From Dehalococcoidia bacterium (GTDB lineage Bacteria > Chloroflexota > Dehalococcoidia > GIF9 > UBA5629), in the NCBI GenBank assembly GCA_014384515.1, contig JACNFS010000092.1, positions 1-9,084 on the forward strand: a stretch of DNA of 9,084 nucleotides. Reading direction: 5' to 3'. A program made the position numbers and the translations under genes. The notes under the pieces were generated by a model. The model worked only from the letters and a program-made list of their open reading frames with translations, did not search any database and was not told the DNA's origin. Below, piece by piece: positions 1 to 6,260 of this stretch (position 1 is its first letter; each line of letters starts with the position of its first letter).

Positions 1-713
<713 letters not shown>

Positions 714-819
714 GCGCAGAAGTTCGACGAATCTTACCTGTTCCCTCTCGTTCAATGTCACCATCTCCTTCACAGGGTAACAAAGTCTTAGAACATTAAC
801 ACAAAAAGCTAAAAAGCCA

Positions 820-848
820 TTGACAGGAAGGTTAGTTAGCGATAAATT
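820..848 (+). promoter_or_regulatory. Sigma70-type promoter for the hydrolase gene
   Basis: A perfect -35 TTGACA (820-825) is followed by a 17-base spacer and a -10 TAAATT (843-848, 4 of 6 consensus positions). Transcription would start near 855, giving a leader of about 35 bases that carries the strong SD at 878-884. It lies in the tgt-hydrolase gap and points at the hydrolase, so that gene appears to have its own promoter rather than depending on tgt. Confidence 0.6.
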
Positions 849-877
849 GTGTACAGCGCTTAAGACTTTAGGAAATT

Positions 878-884
878 AGGAGGT
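878..884 (+). promoter_or_regulatory. Shine-Dalgarno site fixing a GTG start
   Basis: AGGAGGT lies five bases before the GTG at 890 and supports that start codon for the hydrolase. The GTG is followed directly by a Lys-rich, hydrophobic signal sequence, as expected for a true N-terminus. Confidence 0.8.
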
Positions 885-889
885 GTCTT

Positions 890-2434
890 GTGAAAAAGTC
901 GAAAATAGCTAGTATCGCTCTGGTCGGTGCTCTTATTCTGGTTCTGTGCTTCTCCACCCTGGCTTGTGCCATCCCACAGGATGAATCAACCGTGCCAATT
1001 CCCACCGTGACCGGACCTATCCCGATGACCGCTGATTCGCGTCCGTTCAATCCGTCTGGCGGCACTGACTTCGAGTCGCTCGGCTACGTTGAGGAAGAAT
1101 ATTTCATTAGCGGTACGTCAAATGAGTATGAGCTGGTTGCTCCCGATGATACCAGCAGTTTCGCTGTTCAGGTCAGGACGCCCGACCTTCCGTACACGGC
1201 GCGGATACTGGTGCGGCGCCCAGCGGACCCGAAAAAATTCAGCGGCAATGTAATTGTGGAAAACATGAATCCGACTGTAAGCTATGATATCGCTATTGGC
1301 TGGGTATGCTTTCACAATCAGATGATGCGCAATGGCGATGCCTGGGTGGGAATCACCTGCCGGGGAGTCACCATGCGTGCACTCAAGAAATTTGACCCCG
1401 TTCGGTATGAGCCCCTGTCTTTTGAGAGACAGCGCGCGCAGGCCTGGGACATATTCACCCAGGTAGGCGCTCTCCTGAAAAGCAAAGACAAATCCAACCC
1501 ACTGCGCAAATTCAAGGTGGAGTATCTCTACGGACATGGCTATTCCCAGACGGGCAGCTATCTGATTACCTACATCAACTTCTTCCACCCGCTGGCTAAG
1601 CTCGGCGATGGTAAATACATCTACGATGGCTATCTACCTGCTGCTGCCGGCGGACCCATCTACATCAATGACGATGATCTCAAAACTGACGATGAGACCG
1701 CTATGGGTTTTGGAGGCGCCCCAGAAACAGACCCGCGCCGAGTCATTCAATCGTCCGGCGTACCGGTGATTCACATGATAACAGAGGCCGAGATTGCTAC
1801 CCCTATCCCGTTCTTTAACGCGGTTCCAACATGACGTCCGGACAGTGACACTGCTCTAGACCTGTTCCGGCGCTACGAGATAGCGGGTGCCTGTCATTCC
1901 GGCGCATATGGCCGTGAATGGGGGCCGCCACGTGAGGACCAGGCTAAAGCTCTCGGTAATGACCCATGTCCGTGGTGCTGCCAGGGTACCATCAGCGATA
2001 TTCCGCAGCAGTACATGTTCGATGGCTGTCTTACCAACCTCGAGCAATGGGTGCGGACAGGAACGCTGCCACCGAAGGCTGACCGCATACAGCTGGAAAA
2101 TGGTAAAATCGTAAGAGATGAGTACGGCAACGCCAAAGGTGGCATCCGGTCTCCCTATGTCGACGTGCCCGTCAAGACCTATAAGCCAGCGAGCATTCCC
2201 TGCCCCAGCTGCGAGCCCAAGGATAGGTGTGCGCGCTGTTCACCCTGGTGCGTACTCCTGGGCAATTCGGCCCCCTTAGATGAGACGCAGCTTAAGGATC
2301 TGTACGGCAACCATGATGGTTATGTAGCTAAGTTCAACGCCTCTGCTGACAAGATGTTCGAGGACGGCTTTGTCACCCAGGCCGACCTGGAGCTGATGAA
2401 AACCGGGGCAGCGGACTCTGACGTGTTCCGTTAG
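890..2434 (+). pseudogene. Exported alpha/beta hydrolase (Abhydrolase_10 type) with an in-frame TGA
   Basis: One frame runs 515 codons from the GTG at 890 to TAG at 2432-2434, interrupted only by TGA at 1832-1834 (codon 315). The N-terminus has a KKSK charge cluster and a hydrophobic segment (about residues 6-25) ending in LACA, so it is a signal peptide, possibly a lipoprotein one (Cys26, imperfect lipobox). The hydrolase core includes GYSQTG with probable nucleophile Ser219, then a YDGYLP segment. An acidic residue lies near Glu301, and the probable catalytic His336 (in AGACHSG) sits after the stop. Codons 316-514 read on with family-like sequence (RPDSDT, LYEI-like, then a C-terminal cap), so the frame is intact apart from the one stop. 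If the TGA is honoured, a 314-residue product lacks His and cap and is probably inactive. The region 438-454 is unusually Cys-rich. Natural substrate unknown. Readthrough or a sequencing error are alternatives to a true pseudogene. Confidence 0.82.
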
Positions 2435-2442
2435 CTATAGTT

Positions 2443-2457
2443 GTCCTAAGCAAGGAC
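2443..2457. repeat. Small inverted repeat after the hydrolase stop
   Basis: GTCCT (2443-2447) and AGGAC (2453-2457) form a 5-bp perfect stem with a five-base loop, starting nine bases after the hydrolase stop codon. No T-run follows it, so it is not a terminator alone. It opens a dense block of dyads that continues to 2519. Confidence 0.4.
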
Positions 2458-2464
2458 GAGTATT

Positions 2465-2519
2465 TCCCACGCTGGGGAAACCCAGGTTTTTAAAAGCTAT
2501 CGAGCCTCCCAGCGTGGGA
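2465..2519. repeat. Perfect 12-bp inverted repeat with 31-base interval
   Basis: TCCCACGCTGGG (2465-2476) and its exact reverse complement CCCAGCGTGGGA (2508-2519) flank 31 bases. In RNA this would be a strong stem-loop. In DNA it could be the ends of a tiny element or a protein-binding dyad. The left arm shares CTGGG with the shorter terminator hairpin at 2472-2485, so the two structures exclude one another. It lies exactly between the hydrolase stop and the tgt remnant. No flanking target-site duplication is obvious. Confidence 0.7.
2472..2491 (+). terminator. Probable intrinsic terminator of the hydrolase gene
   Basis: CTGGG (2472-2476), a GAAA tetraloop (2477-2480) and CCCAG (2481-2485) form a tight hairpin followed by G and TTTTT (2487-2491), about 40 bases after the hydrolase stop. 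The stem is only 5 bp but GC-rich with a stabilising GNRA loop. The orientation fits the hydrolase transcript. Confidence 0.55.
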
Positions 2520-2534
2520 TTATTAATTGGAATG

Positions 2535-2656
2535 GGCACTCTTGCCAGCTTCAAAAACGATTTCTCGGCCAATACCAGGTTACCGACGAGAAAGTCAGGC
2601 TTGCCCAGAAGCAAAAGTGGCTGAATTCACCGCGACACCATAACGCCGTCTCTTAG
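2535..2656 (+). pseudogene. Displaced, diverged copy of the tgt 3' end
   Basis: This stretch repeats the last ~40 codons of tgt. Aligned by eye, 603-693 and 2550-2639 agree at 76 of 91 columns, with 14 substitutions and one missing base (opposite 618). The missing base breaks the frame, so FKNDF is read in one frame and the rest ([23 protein letters not shown], ending at TAG 2654-2656) in another. Nine substitutions fall at third codon positions, five at first and none at second, the pattern of two genes that diverged under protein-level selection. Similarity fades just before 2535 and just after the stop codon. No start or SD is present, so it is a remnant and not a gene. It brackets the hydrolase segment together with the intact tgt end. 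Confidence 0.88.
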
Positions 2657-2926
2657 CCTGAAAAGTCAGCGCTTCCTATCAGCAAAAAGATGGGTGACTC
2701 CAAAGGGGGAGGGTCTTTTAAGACGAAAACTAGGCCTATTACAGAGGATTGCTAGCTGCCAGCCTCATGTTGATCGAGGTGCCCGGTAGCCCGCATTGGA
2801 AGGATATCGAACTTCTGTTTGAGAAGAAAGGGTTTGTTCCAGCTTTGCAGCAATTGCTTGTCACTTATAATACACAGCGGTGAAGTGTGCTCTTTAATAA
2901 GGATAAAGGCTAAACTACGCAACAGA
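2657..2926. other. Intergenic stretch without a convincing gene
   Basis: I see no gene I can support here. A 38-codon + frame (2767-2883) and a 69-codon - frame (2752-2961) are open. The first has no SD at a useful distance, and the second overlaps the end of the minus-strand gene in another frame. A small dyad, GTCTT-TT-AAGAC, lies near 2714-2725. No clear terminator for the minus-strand gene could be found. Confidence 0.5.
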
Positions 2927-4063
2927 CTATGCCACATCTTGCACAACCGATATATTATCATCGGCTAGTCGCAGCCATCTAATAGTACTATCCGTAAATA
3001 AATGCTTAGATAAGGGAAAACGAGGGCTGGGACACAAATACATCTCTACGCATTTCGGAAATTTTTGGTTTGAAAAATCTTCCTGAAACACACCCACTGC
3101 ACTTAAATCACTCATAGTCTGATTATCCCACTTTCCGTCTTTCCTTCTGTACTCCCTACCTTTCTGCGCTTTATTGCCCAATATTGTTACCTTTGATCCG
3201 TATAGCATTCCCTCGATCCGCCTATTAGCCCAATCTCCTGGGTCGCATATTACAACAAATGAAGGTATGTCTCTTGCTGAAACCTGAATTCTAGATTTCC
3301 GTCCTTCAACAGGCATACCCAGCTTGTATCTAAGATTATCATCTACATCGACCCAGCCGCCATATGCCATACTCTGTATAGTAGATGCTCCTGAAGATAA
3401 CTCGAATTCAATAACTAAGCCACTGCCATCTTGATATTCGACAGTTTTTTTTGAATTGTATTTGCTGCTTGTGGGCACAGACGTCAAAAGGAAAGACTCA
3501 ATCTTACCAGTAACAGCTTTCAAATGAACTTTACTCAAATCGTTTGGATAGTGAGTCAAATTAATAGAGCGGACTGGTAGTTTCTTTTCCTCTAGATAAT
3601 CTGCAATTCTTGAAAGCAAATCTCGTTGGTCAAGCATTGCGCTATCTCCGAACAAGGTTTTTACTTCAACGAACGCTTCACCCTGTTTAGAATTAATTTC
3701 GAATTCACCCACACCACCTCCACGAGCAGGAGGATCAAATTTCAGTGTAAAACCTTGAGTGTCCAGCCACAATGCAACCTTTAATTCGCTTACACATGAC
3801 CAGAATCGGATGTTATCATTTCCGCTGAGTCTGGCTCTCCTGTCATTGTTTAATATGTTATACCTATAAGCTAGCTCGAGGCACCGATCAAGAGTTGATC
3901 TGTTAATATCGTAGCCACATTGCAACTTTTGAGGAATTGAATGTACAACAATGTCTTTCAAGACCATATTTTGGTGCGTGCGTTTATAAGACACCCTATT
4001 GATACCTTGCTCTTCACAAAATCGCGCCAATTGGGGATATTTGCGCTTAAAATATCTCATCAT
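2927..4063 (-). CDS. Uncharacterised protein with PD-(D/E)xK nuclease-like core
   Basis: I do not recognise the family of this 378-residue protein. Residues 88-136 show the order expected of a PD-(D/E)xK fold: a helix with a conserved-looking Glu (SELKVALWL, Glu93) and a Gly-bearing turn (TQGF). Next come a strand pair with an acidic residue (GEFEI, Glu120 or Glu122) and a strand with FVEVKTL, giving E133-x-K135. The C-terminal half is mixed polar sequence with no clear motif. There is no signal peptide or membrane segment, so it is probably cytoplasmic. The start at 4063 gives two consecutive Met codons and no good SD, but an extended -10 box sits 34 bases upstream. The gene is AT-richer than its neighbours: two sampled 60-base lines give 37-40% GC, against 55-58% in aspS lines. 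It is also antisense to the flanking genes, which suggests recent acquisition. A DNA-cleaving or defence role is only an inference from the fold motif. Confidence 0.8.
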   Translation of the reverse strand: MMRYFKRKYPQLARFCEEQGINRVSYKRTHQNMVLKDIVVHSIPQKLQCGYDINRSTLDRCLELAYRYNILNNDRRARLSGNDNIRFWSCVSELKVALWLDTQGFTLKFDPPARGGGVGEFEINSKQGEAFVEVKTLFGDSAMLDQRDLLSRIADYLEEKKLPVRSINLTHYPNDLSKVHLKAVTGKIESFLLTSVPTSSKYNSKKTVEYQDGSGLVIEFELSSGASTIQSMAYGGWVDVDDNLRYKLGMPVEGRKSRIQVSARDIPSFVVICDPGDWANRRIEGMLYGSKVTILGNKAQKGREYRRKDGKWDNQTMSDLSAVGVFQEDFSNQKFPKCVEMYLCPSPRFPLSKHLFTDSTIRWLRLADDNISVVQDVA

Positions 4064-4096
4064 GTCAAATAAGAACCAAAGACATTTTACAAGTCA

Positions 4097-4105
4097 ATTA
4101 TAGCA
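4097..4105 (-). promoter_or_regulatory. Extended -10 promoter for the nuclease-like gene
   Basis: On the minus strand, TGC-TATAAT (4105 down to 4097) is a perfect extended -10 element. No good -35 is present at 16-18 bases, which is common for extended -10 promoters. Start of transcription near 4090 would leave a leader of about 27 bases before the ATG at 4063. Confidence 0.5.
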
Positions 4106-4279
4106 CATGGTTAATTGGCATCTGGTTCAGCAGCAAGTTTCATCTTAAGCTTCTTATACTTTTGGGAACATAATCTGTACAATAGATAGACCTTCCAATC
4201 GGTCATCTCTAGGCAAATGGTCTCCGAGGAAATCTCGCAAAGACAAGGTAAGGTGCTCGGAGTCCTCCTTGAACTCCAG

Positions 4280-4311
4280 GATTGCCACGTCGCTTCGCTC
4301 CTCGCAATGAC
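4280..4311. repeat. Palindromic interspersed repeat (REP/MITE-like)
   Basis: The 32-base unit begins GATTGCCACGTCGC and ends CTCGCAATGAC. Its outer arms ATTGC (4281-4285) and GCAAT (4304-4308) are inverted. From memory, close variants of this unit (reverse form GTCATTGCGAGGAGCGAAGC...) are scattered in many copies in diverse environmental bacterial genomes and are often mis-translated as HCEERSDVAI. Only one copy is in this window. Confidence 0.7.
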
Positions 4312-4333
4312 GGAGATGAGTTTCTAAACAATC

Positions 4334-4349
4334 TCTAAGTGAACTTAGA
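4334..4349. promoter_or_regulatory. 16-bp dyad abutting the aspS -35 box (possible operator)
   Basis: TCTAAGT-GA-ACTTAGA is a perfect 7-bp dyad around a two-base centre and ends one base before the proposed -35 at 4350. No T-run follows, so it is not a terminator. Position and symmetry suit a dimeric regulator, but none is identified. Confidence 0.4.
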
Positions 4350-4378
4350 TTGAACCAGAAGCTGCCTTAAGATATAAT
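4350..4378 (+). promoter_or_regulatory. Sigma70-type promoter for aspS
   Basis: TTGAAC (4350-4355, 4 of 6 consensus positions), a 17-base spacer and a perfect TATAAT (4373-4378) lie just upstream of aspS. Transcription would start near 4385, leaving a very short leader of about 18 bases that includes the SD. This leaves no room for a T-box or other leader riboswitch downstream of the start site. Confidence 0.65.
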
Positions 4379-4391
4379 TCGAAGACACATC

Positions 4392-4398
4392 AGGAGGT
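4392..4398 (+). promoter_or_regulatory. Shine-Dalgarno site deciding a TTG start
   Basis: AGGAGGT lies four bases before TTG 4403-4405. There is no alternative ATG nearby, and the protein begins with family-like sequence from this codon, so aspS uses a TTG start. Confidence 0.8.
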
Positions 4399-4402
4399 CT
4401 AC

Positions 4403-6232
4403 TTGCTCAAAAGCCATAGCTGCGGGGAGTTGACAAAGGAACAAGTTGGACGTGAGGTAACCCTCGCCGGGTGGGTTCACCGGCGCCGTGACCACGGCGG
4501 CCTGGTATTCATTGATTTGAGAGATAGGGAAGGTATAGCCCAGGTAGTCTTCAACCCCGAAATATCAAAAGCGGCGCACGAGGTGGCCGATGGCCTGCGC
4601 AATGAGTATGTCATTAAGGTTACCGGCGAAGTCGCTCTACGTCCACCAGGCACGGAAAATCCGAAGTTGCCCACTGGTGAGATAGAGGTTATCGCCAGCG
4701 ACATTCAGCTTCTCAACACGTCGAAAACTCCACCATTCTACATAAATGAGGATGTAGAAGTTGACGAGAACCTTTTTCTCAAGTATCGCTACCTTCACCT
4801 GAGACGTCCCAGGATGAGAGACAACATTCTCCTTCGCCACCGGGTGGAGAAATTCATGCGTGACTTCCTGGATGCCAAGGGCTTCGTTGACATCGAGACG
4901 CCTATTTTGATGAAAAGCACTCCGGAAGGAGCTCGTGACTATCTCGTGCCCAGCCGAATTCACCCCGGCAAATTCTATGCTCTGCCCCAGTCTCCTCAGC
5001 AACTCAAGCAGCTATTGATGGTAGCTGGCTTTGAAAAATACTACCAGATAGCGCGTTGCTTCCGCGATGAAGATTTGCGCGCTGACCGCCAGCCCGAATT
5101 TACACAGCTTGACCTGGAAATGAGTTTTGTAGATGAGGAGGATATACTCAATCTTGTCGAGGAGCTGTTTACCTCTCTAGTGGAAACAGTCAAACCGGAA
5201 ATGCAAGTGCTGAAACCGTTTCCGCGGCTTTCCTATGCTGAAAGTATGGAGCGTTACGGTACGGATAAGCCAGATGTGCGCTTTGGGCTGGAGATAAGGG
5301 ACCTATCTGACATTGTCGCCGATTCTGAGTTTGCTGTTTTTCGCTCTGCTATTCAGGGCAGTGGTAAGGTTAAGGGCATATGTTTGCCTGGCTGTGCTGC
5401 CTATTCTCATAAACAGCTTGAGGAATTGACTGAACTGGCAAGAACTCACGGAGCCAAAGGACTGATAACACTGGCGTTGCCTTCGGACGACCATGCCAGC
5501 TTGGAGCATCTAACGCTGGACGAAGTCAAGTCAGTAGCCGCCAAATACTTAACCATAGATCAGGTAAAAGAGATGGTACAGAAATTTGAAGCCAAGCCAG
5601 GCGATCTTGTGGTGATAGTGGCTGGCGAGCCCAACATGGCAAATAGAGTATTGGATGAAGTGCGTAGAGAGATGGGACGGCGTCTTAATTTGATGGATCC
5701 TAACTTGCTGGCTTTCGTTTTCATCGTTGGCTATCCTTTGCTAGAGTGGAATAATGAGACAGGTTTGTGGGAACCGATGCATCATCCTTTCACAGCGCCC
5801 TATGAAGAAGACATACCCCTGCTTGATAAAGACCCGTCCAAGGTTCGTGCACGTCATTACGACATTGTGTGTAATGGCTACGAACTATCCAGCGGTAGTA
5901 TCAGAATTCACACTCGCCAGCTTCAGGAAAAAGTATTCCATCTGCTTGGCTATAGCAGCAAAGAGATAGAGGAGCGCTTTGGACATCTTCTGGAAGCTTT
6001 AGAGTTCGGAGCGCCACCGCACGGTGGTATTGCTCCGGGTATCGACCGCGTGGTGATGTTGCTGGCGGGGGCAGAAAACATCAGGGAAGTAATTGCTTTT
6101 CCCAAGAACCAGGGCGCTGTGGATGTAATGAGCGATGCTCCGGCTCGAGTCTCAGAAGAGCAGCTTGATGAACTGCATCTGAAGCTGAAAGACGAGGCGT
6201 TATCGGAGCTTGAGTTGAAAGCAGGCCCTTGA
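4403..6232 (+). CDS. aspS: Aspartyl-tRNA synthetase, probably non-discriminating (Asp/Asn)
   Basis: This class IIb synthetase of 609 residues attaches aspartate to tRNA in the cytoplasm. The N-terminal OB-fold anticodon domain (about 1-110) contains GWVHRRRDHGG and DLRDREG. Motif 2 is FRDEDLRADRQPEFTQLDLE, starting near residue 220. A bacterial GAD-type insertion spans roughly 290-410. Motif 3 is GGIAPGIDRVVMLL near 541-555, with the ATP-binding Arg549. His31 and Gly83 match the residues linked to non-discriminating AspRS (studied in Pseudomonas aeruginosa). The enzyme therefore likely also makes Asp-tRNA(Asn), to be converted by the GatCAB amidotransferase; that part is inference. Length is close to the usual ~590. 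It has its own promoter and SD and ends in TGA 28 bases before tig. Confidence 0.97.
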   Translation: MLKSHSCGELTKEQVGREVTLAGWVHRRRDHGGLVFIDLRDREGIAQVVFNPEISKAAHEVADGLRNEYVIKVTGEVALRPPGTENPKLPTGEIEVIASDIQLLNTSKTPPFYINEDVEVDENLFLKYRYLHLRRPRMRDNILLRHRVEKFMRDFLDAKGFVDIETPILMKSTPEGARDYLVPSRIHPGKFYALPQSPQQLKQLLMVAGFEKYYQIARCFRDEDLRADRQPEFTQLDLEMSFVDEEDILNLVEELFTSLVETVKPEMQVLKPFPRLSYAESMERYGTDKPDVRFGLEIRDLSDIVADSEFAVFRSAIQGSGKVKGICLPGCAAYSHKQLEELTELARTHGAKGLITLALPSDDHASLEHLTLDEVKSVAAKYLTIDQVKEMVQKFEAKPGDLVVIVAGEPNMANRVLDEVRREMGRRLNLMDPNLLAFVFIVGYPLLEWNNETGLWEPMHHPFTAPYEEDIPLLDKDPSKVRARHYDIVCNGYELSSGSIRIHTRQLQEKVFHLLGYSSKEIEERFGHLLEALEFGAPPHGGIAPGIDRVVMLLAGAENIREVIAFPKNQGAVDVMSDAPARVSEEQLDELHLKLKDEALSELELKAGP

Positions 6233-6242
6233 ATGGTATAAT
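6215..6242 (+). promoter_or_regulatory. Promoter for tig-clpP inside the end of aspS
   Basis: TTGAAA (6215-6220), a 16-base spacer and an extended -10 TGG-TATAAT (6234-6242) overlap the last codons of aspS. The start site would be near 6249, only about 12 bases before the tig ATG. This would allow tig and clpP to be expressed apart from aspS. Confidence 0.55.
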
Positions 6243-6260
6243 GATGGATGAGTTAAGAAG

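Larger units (their letters stand above)
4111..4363 (-). other. Possible decayed coding fragment in the gap upstream of aspS
   Basis: Together with its surroundings this is the 339-base gap between the nuclease-like gene and aspS. On the minus strand two overlapping frames stay open. One runs about 70 codons across the 4280-4311 repeat and ends at TAA 4156-4154, with protein-like sequence such as LTLSLRDFLGDHLP. The other ends at TAA 4113-4111 and includes a 31-codon ATG frame (4206-4111) with a Lys-rich tail (QKYKKLKMKL). Neither has a convincing SD, and the change of frame could reflect a frameshifted gene end. Both could be chance. I cannot assign a function. Confidence 0.25.

Noticed and set aside
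1832..1834. Selenocysteine or reassigned TGA codon in the hydrolase
   Set aside because: aspS, clpP and the kinase all end at TGA, so TGA is a stop here. The site is not at a family Cys or active-site position, and no SECIS-like hairpin is obvious directly downstream.
2015..2434. Independent small gene starting at ATG 2015
   Set aside because: It is the same frame as the hydrolase and continues its family sequence, with no SD before the ATG. It is the tail of the interrupted gene.
2767..2883. 38-codon + frame in the gap after the tgt remnant
   Set aside because: The sequence looks protein-like, but there is no SD within range (a weak AGAGGA is about 18 bases away) and no recognised family.
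2752..2961. 69-codon minus-strand frame
   Set aside because: It overlaps the 3' end of the nuclease-like gene in another frame, has no SD, and has an unconvincing composition.
4334..4349. Intrinsic terminator
   Set aside because: The 7-bp AT-rich stem is not followed by a T-run on either strand, and it abuts a promoter.
4064..4402. T-box or other leader riboswitch for aspS
   Set aside because: No T-box core or recognisable aptamer, and the promoter at 4350-4378 leaves only about 18 leader bases.
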